DNA of 64,000 nt, taken from NCBI RefSeq assembly GCF_029504395.1, contig NZ_JAQFIF010000009.1:1-64000 (forward strand), read 5' to 3'. This document shows positions 35,143-43,344 of this stretch, piece after piece. The notes below the pieces were generated by a model. The model worked only from the letters and a program-made list of their open reading frames with translations. It was not told where the DNA came from and did not search any database. Each line of letters starts with the position of its first letter. The first letter of the stretch is position 1. The position numbers and the translations under genes are program-made. Origin of the DNA: Arthrobacter sp. ES3-54. Lineage in GTDB: Bacteria; Actinomycetota; Actinomycetes; Actinomycetales; Micrococcaceae.

Positions 35143-36116
35143 AGCGGCTCCGCCGTGGTGGGGACGGCCACGGAGGGAACACCGTCGCGGAGCAGCAGCG
35201 GAAGGGGATCGAGATGCAGCGCCTTGTCCTCGAGGCAGGCCCCGGCCTTCCGGACGTCGAAGTGGCTTCGGCAGTGCGGGCAGCGCAGCAGCCCGCCGCC
35301 TACCGGGGCCGCCAGCGCCCGCTGCAGCGAGGCGCCCGGCATGGAGTGCGTGCAACGGGGGCAGCGGTCCACAAACGCGTAGACGTCCGGGCCGATCCGG
35401 CACGTGAGCACCTCGACGCCCGCCACCAGGAAGCCCGCGACGCCTCCGGACTCCAGCTCAGCGAGGGCGGGGACCGCCTGCCACGTGCCGGCGGCCGGCG
35501 TGGCGGCTCCGTGGGCCGTCCAGTCCGATGCGCCGGCGCCGGACGGGCCGCCGTCGGACGGGCCGCCCAGCCCGTCCAGCCTCGAGCGCAAGGCGCCAAC
35601 CGGTATCAGGGCAGCAACGGCGGCGGGGGCCGCCTCCTCCACCTCGATGCCGGTCACCTCGGGCGCCGCGGTTTCAATCGCGTCCTCGACGGCGAGTTTG
35701 AGGGTGACCGACGACGACGGACAGCCCTGGCAGCTGCCCAGCAGCCTCAGCCGGACCACGCCTTCTTCGCTGATGCCGAGCAGTTCCACGTCCCCGCCGT
35801 GCGAGCCGAGGTAGGGCCGGACGGAGTCGAGGGCTCCCGCGACCCTCCCGGGCAGGTCCACGGGATGCAGCCCGTGGATCAGCAGCAGGCCTGACACCAA
35901 CGGGTCGGACGTGAGGGCGGACACCGTTCCGGGGCCGAGCACACCTTGGGAATCCAGCACCTGCAGGATTCGTTCCAGCCCGGCGCCGTACAGCTCCGTT
36001 ACCTGCCGGATCAGTTCCTCTGCCCGGTCCCGGGCCACAGGACCGCCGGAACCCAGCGCATCGAGGAGCGAACTGATCCGTTCACCTGCCGAGCCCAACA
36101 GATTCTCCCGGTCCAT
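35139..36116 (-). CDS. NifU-domain / Rieske-like iron-sulfur protein (HhyE-like)
   Basis: 325 residues. After a helical N-terminus (1-85), a NifU C-terminal domain (about 90-165) has the cluster pair C129-x-x-C132 (GSCQGCPSS). A linker rich in Gly/Ser/Pro leads to a Rieske-like domain (about 215-300). Its ligand segments read C252PRC255TH257 and C279PHC282RSH285, unlike the usual CxH and CxxH pair. Mycobacterial homologues (HhyE/HucE type) are needed for high-affinity hydrogenase activity, probably in electron transfer or assembly. It lies 6 nt downstream of the large subunit. Confidence 0.9.
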   Translation of the reverse strand: MDRENLLGSAGERISSLLDALGSGGPVARDRAEELIRQVTELYGAGLERILQVLDSQGVLGPGTVSALTSDPLVSGLLLIHGLHPVDLPGRVAGALDSVRPYLGSHGGDVELLGISEEGVVRLRLLGSCQGCPSSSVTLKLAVEDAIETAAPEVTGIEVEEAAPAAVAALIPVGALRSRLDGLGGPSDGGPSGAGASDWTAHGAATPAAGTWQAVPALAELESGGVAGFLVAGVEVLTCRIGPDVYAFVDRCPRCTHSMPGASLQRALAAPVGGGLLRCPHCRSHFDVRKAGACLEDKALHLDPLPLLLRDGVPSVAVPTTAEPL

Positions 36117-36122
36117 GGCGGG

Positions 36123-37916
36123 CTACTCACCGGTGAGCGACTGCGTAGGCGAGTGCAGCAGGTCCAGCGTCTGCCCGTCCCCTAGGTACATGTGGACGCC
36201 GCACGGCAGGCAGGGGTCGAAGCTCCGGACGGTGCGCATGATGTCGATGCCCTTGAAATGATCGCGGTCGTTCTCCTCGAAGATGGGCTGGCCTTGCACC
36301 GCGTCCTCGTAGGGGCCCGGTGTTCCCTCGGAGTCGCGCGGGCTGGCGTTCCACGGCGTCGGCGGGTAGGGATGGTAGTTGGCGATCTTGCCGTCGCGGA
36401 TCACCATGTGGTGTGAGAGCACGCCGCGGACGGCTTCCGTGAACCCGCAGCTGATGGCTTCGTCCGGCACCTCAAAGGACTCCCAGGTCTTGGTGCGGCC
36501 CGCCCGGATCTCCTCGAGGGCCTTTTCGGCGAAGTGCAGTGCCGCGGCGGCTGCGTAGGCCTGGAAATAGGTCCGCGCACGGTTGCGCTCCAGTGTGTTG
36601 CTCCACTGCGGGATCTTCCACTCCAGGGTCACCGGGCCCTTCAGCGCAGTCTTGGGCAGCTCGATCTGGACGCTGCTGCCCGTTGACTTCAGGTAGCCGG
36701 TGTCGACCAGTCCCGCGAGGGCGGTCGACCAGAGCCGGGCCAGCGGGCCGCCGCCGGTATCGAGCGCCAGGTTGTTTTGGCCGTCAGACCACCGCGGTGA
36801 CATGACCCAGCTGTACTTGTCCTCCAGGTCGCGCTTCTGCGGCCGCGGGTTGGTGTGCTGGTTCCAGGGGTGCCGGCGGTCCACCGGGTTGCCCAGCGGA
36901 TCGCGGGTGACGAACATTTCCTGGTCGCCCCAGTCCTCGTAGTACGACGAGCCCAGCATGATCCGGATCCCCAGGTTGATCCGCACCAGGTCCGTGGTCA
37001 CGAGCTTGCCGTCCACCACGACGCCGGGGGTCACGAACATCTTCCGGCCCCACTCCGTCATGTCCTTGTAGGCGAAATTGCAGAACTCCGGATCCTGGAA
37101 GGAGCCCCAGCAGCCCAGCAGGGTGCGCCGCAGTCCCACCTGCTCGTAGCCGGGCAGGGCCTCATAGAAGAAATCGAAGAGGTCATCGTGCATCGGCACG
37201 ACCTTCTTCATGAACTCCACGTACCGCATGAGCCGGGTGAGGTAGTCCGTCATCAGCTGGATGGTGGCCACGGTGCCCACGCCGCCGGGGTAAAGCGTGG
37301 AGGGATGGACATGCCGGCCCTCCATCAGGCAGAACATTTCCCGGGTCATCCGGCTGACCTGCAGTGCCTCGCGGTAGAACTCCCCGGTGAACGGGTTCAA
37401 CGAGCGCATGATGTCAGCGATGGTGCGGTAGCCGTGCTCGCCCGCGTGCGGGGCCGGCGTGTTCTCGGCTCTGGCGAGCACCGAGGGGTTGGTTTCGGAG
37501 ATCATCTTCTCGCAGTAGTCAACGCCGACCAGATTCTCCTGGAAGATGTTGTGGTCGAACATGTACTCGGCAGCCTCGCCCAGGTTCACGATCCATTCGC
37601 CGAGGTGCGGCGGCTTCACCCCGTAGGCCATGTTCTGCGCGTAACAGGAGCAGGTGGCATGGTTGTCGCCGCAGATTCCGCAGATCCGGCTCGTGATGAA
37701 GTGGGCGTCCCGGGGGTCCTTGCCGCGCATGAAGATGGAATAGCCGCGGAAGATCGATGACGTGCTGTGGCATTCCACCACTTGATTGTTCTTGAAGTCG
37801 ACCTTGGTATAGATGCCGAGGCTGCCGACGATCCTCGTGATCGGATCCCAGGCCATCTCCACCAGGTTCTCGCCCGCGGAACCATCCGCCGAGGGCATCG
37901 GAATCGTCGAAGTCAT
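36123..37916 (-). CDS. hhyL: [NiFe]-hydrogenase large subunit, group 1h
   Basis: 597 residues. It carries the Ni-Fe(CN)2CO site that splits H2. The L1 motif is RICGICGDNHATC (C79, C82, H86, C89) and the L2 motif DPCLPCGVH (C569, C572, H575). Both fit the actinobacterial high-affinity group 1h pattern. After H575 a 22-residue extension (MYLGDGQTLDLLHSPTQS and four more) should be removed by the protease encoded in the operon. Start ATG 37916. The gene follows the small subunit by 25 nt, the usual order. Confidence 0.96.
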   Translation of the reverse strand: MTSTIPMPSADGSAGENLVEMAWDPITRIVGSLGIYTKVDFKNNQVVECHSTSSIFRGYSIFMRGKDPRDAHFITSRICGICGDNHATCSCYAQNMAYGVKPPHLGEWIVNLGEAAEYMFDHNIFQENLVGVDYCEKMISETNPSVLARAENTPAPHAGEHGYRTIADIMRSLNPFTGEFYREALQVSRMTREMFCLMEGRHVHPSTLYPGGVGTVATIQLMTDYLTRLMRYVEFMKKVVPMHDDLFDFFYEALPGYEQVGLRRTLLGCWGSFQDPEFCNFAYKDMTEWGRKMFVTPGVVVDGKLVTTDLVRINLGIRIMLGSSYYEDWGDQEMFVTRDPLGNPVDRRHPWNQHTNPRPQKRDLEDKYSWVMSPRWSDGQNNLALDTGGGPLARLWSTALAGLVDTGYLKSTGSSVQIELPKTALKGPVTLEWKIPQWSNTLERNRARTYFQAYAAAAALHFAEKALEEIRAGRTKTWESFEVPDEAISCGFTEAVRGVLSHHMVIRDGKIANYHPYPPTPWNASPRDSEGTPGPYEDAVQGQPIFEENDRDHFKGIDIMRTVRSFDPCLPCGVHMYLGDGQTLDLLHSPTQSLTGE

Positions 37917-37941
37917 TGCATTGCCTCTCTGCTTAGCGTCC

Positions 37942-39003
37942 CTACCAGGTCCGCTTGGCGCCGGTCAGCAGATCATTACCGGGTTTGCGCCAGCGTGGTT
38001 CCTGGTCCAGCGTGTGCTTCGTGATGTTCCGCAGTGTCCTGATGGTCTTGCCGTAGGGCATGACCGACGCGGTAGACAGTTTGCCGCCGGGAGGTTCGTC
38101 CATGAACGGCATGAACTTGTCCGGGAATCCCGGCATCGTGCAGCCGATGCAGATGCCGCCCACGTTCGGGCAGCCGCCGATTCCGTTCATCCAGCCACGC
38201 TTGGGGACGTTGCACTTGACCACAGGTCCCCAGCAGCCGAGTTTGACGATGCACTTCGGGGACCCGTATTCCGTGGCGAAGTCGCCCTGTTCGTAATATC
38301 CCGCGCGGTCGCATCCCTCGTGCACGGTCTGGCCGAACAGCCACGTTGGCCGGAGCGCCTCGTCAAGGGGAATCATGGGTGCCTGCCCGGTGGCCTGGTA
38401 CAGCAGATACGTCATTGTCTCGGACAGGTTGTCGGGCTGGATGGGGCAGCCCGGGACGCACACGATCGGGATTCCGGCCTTGGACCGCCAGTCATACCCG
38501 AGATAGTCGGGCACGCCCATGGCCCCGGTGGGGTTTCCGGCCATGGCATGGATGCCGCCGTACGTCGCACAGGTCCCCGCCGCGATGATGGCCGTCGCCT
38601 TCGGGGCCAGCCGGTCCAGCCACTCGCTGGTGGTGATCGGCTGTCCGGTGTCGAGGTTGTTGCCGAAGGCCGCCCAGTAGCCACCCGCGGCGTGGAGCTT
38701 CTCATTCGGGATGGACCCCTCCACCACCAGCACGAACGGTTCCAGCTCGCCGCGATCCGCCTTGCGGAACCACTCGAGGAAGTCGTCGGCCCCCTGCTGC
38801 GGGCCGCATTCGAAGTCGATCAGCGGCCAGTGCATGGCGATTTTGGGAAGTCCGGGAAGGGCCCCGAGGGCTATCTCCTCGACACTTGGCTGGGTTGCAG
38901 CCGTCAGGGCCACGGAGTCACCGTCGCAGCTGAGTCCGGCGTTGATCCACAACACGTGGATCAAAGTTTCTTCCGCTTTCAATGCAGTAGCTGTAGGCAT
39001 CAT
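37942..39003 (-). CDS. hhyS: [NiFe]-hydrogenase small subunit, group 1h
   Basis: 353 residues. It relays electrons through three iron-sulfur clusters. There is no Tat signal peptide, as expected for group 1h. The proximal-cluster segment reads GLSC26DGD29, where standard enzymes have CxxC: Asp replaces the second Cys, the known 3Cys/1Asp ligation of O2-tolerant actinobacterial hydrogenase. Later cluster ligands lie in GTCATYGG, VPGCPIQPDN, EGCDRAGYYEQGDF and GGCPNVGGICIGC. AGGAGG is better spaced for the second ATG (39000). Confidence 0.96.
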   Translation of the reverse strand: MMPTATALKAEETLIHVLWINAGLSCDGDSVALTAATQPSVEEIALGALPGLPKIAMHWPLIDFECGPQQGADDFLEWFRKADRGELEPFVLVVEGSIPNEKLHAAGGYWAAFGNNLDTGQPITTSEWLDRLAPKATAIIAAGTCATYGGIHAMAGNPTGAMGVPDYLGYDWRSKAGIPIVCVPGCPIQPDNLSETMTYLLYQATGQAPMIPLDEALRPTWLFGQTVHEGCDRAGYYEQGDFATEYGSPKCIVKLGCWGPVVKCNVPKRGWMNGIGGCPNVGGICIGCTMPGFPDKFMPFMDEPPGGKLSTASVMPYGKTIRTLRNITKHTLDQEPRWRKPGNDLLTGAKRTW

Positions 39004-39056
39004 TGCCTCCTTCGGGGCCCGCCCTGCGGCTGCGGCTCCAATGTTGCGTCAGCAGG

Positions 39057-39962
39057 TCAAACGCGTAGTCCACCGGAGCGCGGCGCGCTCCCGGCGGCGG
39101 CCGCCGCCAGGTGGGGATTCTTCCGGATCCACTCCAGCCAGCCATCCATGCCGTCGCCGGTGGTAGCTGACAGGGTCAGGACGTCGACGCCGGGATTTAG
39201 CCGGCGCGCCTGGCGCACGCAGCGCTCGACGTCGAACTCCACATAGGGGAGCAGGTCTGCCTTGTTGATGATCACCAGGTCGGCAGCCAGGAACATGTGG
39301 GGGTATTTCTGCGGTTTGTCATCGCCCTCCGTAACTGAGATCACAACGACCCTGGCCGATTCGCCGAGGTCGAACAATGCCGGGCACACCAGGTTGCCCA
39401 CGTTTTCGATGAAGACTGTGGAACCGGGTGCCGGGTCCAGCGCGTCCAGGGCCCGCTGCAGCATCCCGGCATCCAGATGGCAGCCTGCGCCGGTGTTGAT
39501 TTGGATCACCGGCCGCCCCGTGGACCGGATCCGGTCGGCGTCCAGGGAGGTCTCCTGGTCCCCTTCGATAACACCGATGTCCAGTTCCCCGGCCAGTTCC
39601 CGGATGGTCCGCACCAGGAGCGTGGTCTTGCCGGCCCCGGGGGAACTCATGACATTGAAGGCCCGAATGCCGCGTCCTTCCAGCCATCCCCGGTTGCGTG
39701 CGGCCAGGAGGTCATTCTTGGCGAGAAGATTCTCCTCCAAAGAAATGATGGTCCGTCCGTCCGGCGCGTGGCTGTGCCCGTGGTCGTGATCGTGCGGATG
39801 TTCGTGATCGTGAGGATGTTCGTGATCGTGGGTGTGTTCGTGCCCGTGGTTGTGATCGTGGGGATGCGGATGCTCGTGCGGGGCTGCAAGGGGGTGTAAC
39901 GTTCCGTCGACGTCGGAAACCCTGGTCCCGGCGTCGTCGCCGCATCCGCACGTCGCACACAT
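39057..39962 (-). CDS. hypB: hydrogenase nickel incorporation GTPase HypB
   Basis: 301 residues. It delivers nickel to the large subunit with GTP hydrolysis. The N-terminal high-affinity Ni motif CxxCGC is present (MCATCGCG). Then 19 histidines alternate at every second residue from 29 to 65, a nickel-storage tract. The G domain has Walker A SSPGAGKTTLL, EGDQETSLDADR, the metal-site GAGCHLDAGM and the NKAD base motif (IINKADLL). The start MCATCG lies 2 nt after the hypA stop; an earlier frame mirrors hypA. Confidence 0.95.
   Translation of the reverse strand: MCATCGCGDDAGTRVSDVDGTLHPLAAPHEHPHPHDHNHGHEHTHDHEHPHDHEHPHDHDHGHSHAPDGRTIISLEENLLAKNDLLAARNRGWLEGRGIRAFNVMSSPGAGKTTLLVRTIRELAGELDIGVIEGDQETSLDADRIRSTGRPVIQINTGAGCHLDAGMLQRALDALDPAPGSTVFIENVGNLVCPALFDLGESARVVVISVTEGDDKPQKYPHMFLAADLVIINKADLLPYVEFDVERCVRQARRLNPGVDVLTLSATTGDGMDGWLEWIRKNPHLAAAAAGSAPRSGGLRV
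39768..39878 (-). repeat. low-complexity tract encoding alternating His in HypB
   Basis: Repeats of TGTTCGTGATCGTG-type units encode His-x dipeptides. The tract is prone to length change by slippage. Confidence 0.85.
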
Positions 39963-39964
39963 GT

Positions 39965-40294
39965 CTACGCAACCTCCACCGAGGTGACCACGAGTTCCCG
40001 GCCACTGACGATTTCGACATCGGCACTGCCGCACGGACAGAGCAGAAACATGTCCTCAAGGACGAATTCGTCGCGGCAGCTTCGGCACCTGGCCCGGCCC
40101 TCGGACTCATCGATCGTGAGGGCTGCGCCGGCCAGCGGCGTGTCAGCTGAAACGACTTCGAAGCAAAAGCGCACGGCATCCGGCAGGACGCCGCTCAAGG
40201 GGCCAATCCGCAGGTTAACGCCCGTGACGGGGCGGTCGCCGGTCCGGTTCAGGACCGCCTCCACAAGACCTTGGGTAATCGCAAGTTCGTGCAT
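39965..40294 (-). CDS. hypA: hydrogenase nickel incorporation protein HypA
   Basis: 109 residues. With HypB it inserts nickel. The N-terminal MHE is the nickel-binding site. The zinc-ribbon cysteines are C70-x-x-C73 and C86-P-C88, the second pair one residue shorter than the usual CPxC. First gene of the hydrogenase operon hypA-hypB-hhyS-hhyL. ATG 40294 was chosen because the Met-His-Glu start is invariant in the family. Confidence 0.94.
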   Translation of the reverse strand: MHELAITQGLVEAVLNRTGDRPVTGVNLRIGPLSGVLPDAVRFCFEVVSADTPLAGAALTIDESEGRARCRSCRDEFVLEDMFLLCPCGSADVEIVSGRELVVTSVEVA

Positions 40295-40662
40295 GAGCCG
40301 TGGCCACCTCGTCGTTTCAATGTAGGCCCGCGGGGTACAAACTTCAATACGCCTGCAATACGCCCGCGAAAGGGTCGCAGCCGCCGGTCGCCGCGCCGGT
40401 CGCCGCGCCTGCCGGCCGCGGCTGCCGCCTCCCTTAGCGGCTCCCGACACAGCTGCCGGCGTGCTCCGGCCGCCGTGCCCGGCCGGGGGTGCAACCTTCG
40501 ACTTCAACCAGAACGTCAAGGCACAGCGCCCGCCCCGGTGTCAAGGTCCGGCGAATACCGTGTCGGGCGCTGTAACCTTGGGAGGAACGCGCTGGGTTCT
40601 GGAAGCCCGGAGGCGCAATATGAAGCACGACAATCACCGTCATCGAAAGTGTGGATAGATAC
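40295..40662. other. divergent intergenic region, hydrogenase operon and parA
   Basis: 368 bp with no credible gene. It must hold the hydrogenase promoter on the left and the parA promoter on the right; I see no strong consensus box or palindrome. It is the right-hand edge of the variable region. Confidence 0.6.
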
Positions 40663-41562
40663 GTGAGCAGCGAGCAGGGTTCAGCAACTCTGGAAGGCAC
40701 CGAACTCGACCTGGAAGACGCCGTCATGGGCCCCACCGGGCGGCCCCATCGCGACTTTCCGGAGCCCGCACCGCTGTCTTCCCACGGTCCTGCGCGGGTC
40801 ATCGCCATGGTGAACCAGAAGGGCGGGGTGGGCAAGACCACGTCCACGATCAACCTCGCCGCAGCCCTGGCCGAATACGGCCGCCGCGTGCTCCTGGTGG
40901 ACTTCGATCCGCAGGGCGCCTTGTCCGCCGGCCTGGGCACGAACCCGCATGAGCTCGATCTCACCGTGTATAACGTGCTGATGGACCGCAAGGTGGACAT
41001 CCGCGACGCCATCCAGAAGACCGGCGTGGAAAACGTGGATCTGCTCCCTGCCAACATCGACCTCTCCGCCGCCGAGGTGCAGCTGGTCAACGAAGTGGCC
41101 CGCGAGCAGGTCCTGGACCGGGCGCTGAAAAAGGTCGAGGACGACTACGACGTCGTCCTGATCGACTGCCAGCCCTCACTCGGGCTCCTCACCGTCAACG
41201 CGCTGACCGCCGCCCACGGCGTCATCATCCCGCTGATCTGTGAATTCTTCGCCCTGCGCGCCGTGGCGCTGCTCGTGGAAACCATCGACAAGGTCCAGGA
41301 CCGCCTCAACCCGCGCCTGCAGGTCGACGGCGTGCTCGCCACGATGTACGACGCCAGGACCCTGCACGGGCGCGAAGTGATCGCCCGCCTGGTGGAGGCC
41401 TTCGGTGACAAGGTCTTCGAAACGGTCATCAAGCGCTCCATCAAGTTTGCCGACGCCACGGTTGCCGCCGAGCCCATCACCACCTACGCGGGCAACCACG
41501 TCGGTGCCGACGCCTACCGCCGCCTGGCCAAAGAGCTGATCTCGCGCGGCGGCGCGCCCTAG
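40663..41562 (+). CDS. parA: ParA/Soj family ATPase next to scpAB
   Basis: 299 residues. It is a Walker-type ATPase with the deviant Walker A KGGVGKTTST and RVLLVDFDPQGALS and DVVLIDCQPSLG as the A' and B segments. No ParB gene lies nearby. This is the ParA2-type gene that precedes scpA in actinobacteria (Rv1708 in M. tuberculosis), distinct from the oriC-linked ParA. It probably works with the SMC-ScpAB condensin complex. GTG 40663 was taken (SSEQGSATLEG); GTG 40651 is possible. Neither has a strong ribosome binding site. Confidence 0.9.
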   Translation: MSSEQGSATLEGTELDLEDAVMGPTGRPHRDFPEPAPLSSHGPARVIAMVNQKGGVGKTTSTINLAAALAEYGRRVLLVDFDPQGALSAGLGTNPHELDLTVYNVLMDRKVDIRDAIQKTGVENVDLLPANIDLSAAEVQLVNEVAREQVLDRALKKVEDDYDVVLIDCQPSLGLLTVNALTAAHGVIIPLICEFFALRAVALLVETIDKVQDRLNPRLQVDGVLATMYDARTLHGREVIARLVEAFGDKVFETVIKRSIKFADATVAAEPITTYAGNHVGADAYRRLAKELISRGGAP

Positions 41563-41570
41563 CCAGGATC

Positions 41571-42563
41571 GTGGCAGGCGCCTCCGCTCCGCCAGCGGAT
41601 CTCCACATGCCCGTACTCGACACGCCTGTGGAGCTCGACACACGCGCGGATTCCGCGCAGTCCCCAGGCCCGGCCGTCCCGGCAGTGCCTGGCGTCGCCG
41701 CAGCATCTGACCTCCCTGCACCTGACCTCCCAGCACCTGACCTCCCAGCGCCGTCCGGGAAGAAGCCCGGATTCGAAGTGCGGCTCGCCAACTTCACCGG
41801 CCCGTTCGACCTCCTGCTCGGCCTGATCTCCAAACACCAGCTGGACATCACCGAGGTGGCGCTGTCCACGGTCACGGACGAATTCATCAAGTACATCCGG
41901 GGCCTGCAGCAGCTGGGGGAGGAATGGGCGCTGGATGAAGCCAGCGAATTCCTGGTGATTGCGGCCACGCTCCTGGACCTCAAAGCGGCCCGGCTGCTGC
42001 CCGCAGGCGAGGTTGAGGACGAAGAGGACATTGCCCTGCTGGAAGCCCGGGATCTCCTGTTCGCCCGGTTGTTGCAGTACAAGGCGTTCAAGCACGTGGC
42101 CGGCATGATCGGCTCCACGCTTGAGCTTGAAGCCCGGCGGTATCCCCGACAGGTTGCCCTGGAGGGACACTTCGCTGCCCTGCTTCCGGAACTCCTTTGG
42201 CGGCACACCCCGGAGCAGTTCGCGTCCCTGGCCGAGGCGGCCCTCAAACCGAAGGAGGCAGCCCCCACGGAAGTTGGCCTTGCGCACCTGCACGGTACGC
42301 CCGTGAGCGTCAAGGAGCAGGCCGAGTTGCTGGGGAACCGCTTGCGGCTGGGGACGCCGCTGACGTTCCGGGCGCTGATCGCCGACGCCGAATCCACGCT
42401 GGTGGTGGTGGCGCGGTTCCTTGCGTTGCTGGAGCTGTTCCGCGACCGCGTGGTGGGCTTTGACCAGTTGCTGCCGCTGGGCGACCTGACCGTGCACTGG
42501 ACGGCCGATTCCCACGGGTGGAGCAGCGAAAACCTGAGTGAAGAATACGAGGACAAGCCGTGA
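41571..42563 (+). CDS. scpA: segregation and condensation protein A
   Basis: 330 residues. The kleisin subunit bridges SMC heads in chromosome condensation. The core begins FEVRLANFTGPFDLLLGLIS, the ScpA hallmark, and ends with the winged helix (LGDLTVHWTADSHGW). An N-terminal extension of about 65 residues is Pro/Ala/Asp-rich and includes three 15-bp repeats. The GTG starts 8 nt after the parA stop with AGGA close by; an in-frame ATG at 41607 is possible. The end overlaps scpB (GTGA). Confidence 0.93.
   Translation: MAGASAPPADLHMPVLDTPVELDTRADSAQSPGPAVPAVPGVAAASDLPAPDLPAPDLPAPSGKKPGFEVRLANFTGPFDLLLGLISKHQLDITEVALSTVTDEFIKYIRGLQQLGEEWALDEASEFLVIAATLLDLKAARLLPAGEVEDEEDIALLEARDLLFARLLQYKAFKHVAGMIGSTLELEARRYPRQVALEGHFAALLPELLWRHTPEQFASLAEAALKPKEAAPTEVGLAHLHGTPVSVKEQAELLGNRLRLGTPLTFRALIADAESTLVVVARFLALLELFRDRVVGFDQLLPLGDLTVHWTADSHGWSSENLSEEYEDKP
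41706..41750 (+). repeat. 3 x 15 bp in-frame tandem repeat in scpA
   Basis: Three near-identical copies of CCTGACCTCCCAGCA encode repeated Pro-Asp-Leu-Pro-Ala in the variable N-terminal tail. Confidence 0.93.
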
Positions 42564-43234
42564 ACGAACGATTGCCGGACGCCGATCCGGACGCCGGGCC
42601 GGACACGCGGCCGGACGTCGCGAACCTGCCCGGTGGGGCCCGCGCGGCCCTCGAAGCCGTCCTGATGGTGATCGACGAACCGGCCACAGCCACGGCCCTC
42701 GCCGCCGGACTGGACCTGACGGTCGACGTCGTCGAGGGTCTGCTGGAGGAACTGCAGCGGGAGTATAACGGTTATACTGTTAATGCCCCGGATGTGGACG
42801 ATGCCAGTTTCAACGGCTTCAGCGCCACCGCCCGGGGTTTTGAATTGCGGAATATCGCCGGAGGCTGGCGGATCTATTCCCGCGCTGAATTCGCCGATAT
42901 CGTCGGCGGATTTGTGCTGGAAGGACAGACAGCCAGGCTGACGCAGGCGGCGCTCGAAACGCTCGCCGTCATCGCTTACCGCCAGCCCGTATCAAGGGCG
43001 CGGGTATCTGCAATTCGAGGAGTCAATGTTGACTCTGTCGTGCGGACGCTGACGCAGCGGGGGCTGATCGAGGATTCGGGAACCGATCCCGAATCCGGAG
43101 CAATCCTGTACCGCACGACGTCGTATTTCCTGGAGCGAATGGGAATCGGCTCGGTGGCGGAATTGCCGCAGCTTTCACCCCACCTTCCGGGGCTTGAAGG
43201 CATCGAAGAGTTTTACGACGCTGGAAGAATGTAG
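42560..43234 (+). CDS. scpB: segregation and condensation protein B
   Basis: 224 residues. It dimerises and binds ScpA in the SMC complex. Two winged helices are seen; the conserved TARGFELRNIAGGWRIYSR and LAVIAYRQPVSRARVSAIRG segments are diagnostic. A short AT-rich stretch encoding EYNGYTVN contains a perfect 17-nt inverted repeat and uses codons rare here (TAT, ACT, GTT, AAT). Translationally coupled to scpA. Confidence 0.94.
   Translation: MNERLPDADPDAGPDTRPDVANLPGGARAALEAVLMVIDEPATATALAAGLDLTVDVVEGLLEELQREYNGYTVNAPDVDDASFNGFSATARGFELRNIAGGWRIYSRAEFADIVGGFVLEGQTARLTQAALETLAVIAYRQPVSRARVSAIRGVNVDSVVRTLTQRGLIEDSGTDPESGAILYRTTSYFLERMGIGSVAELPQLSPHLPGLEGIEEFYDAGRM
42762..42778. repeat. 17-nt perfect palindrome inside scpB
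   Basis: AGTATAAC, G, GTTATACT is a perfect inverted repeat in the one AT-rich spot of the gene. It may be a protein-binding site or hairpin. Confidence 0.6.
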
Positions 43235-43344
43235 GCAGGAACAACTGCCTGCGCACGAGTATCCACCAGGGCAGAATCATTTTGCCCCGTCGGCGGGTGT
43301 TGTCGGGAGACAGCGGCCGTCGGCCAACAAACGAAGGACGGGTC

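Noticed and set aside
40663..41562. Chromosomal oriC-linked parA
   Set aside because: The neighbours are scpA and scpB, not parB, gidB or rnpA, so it is the separate scp-linked ParA.
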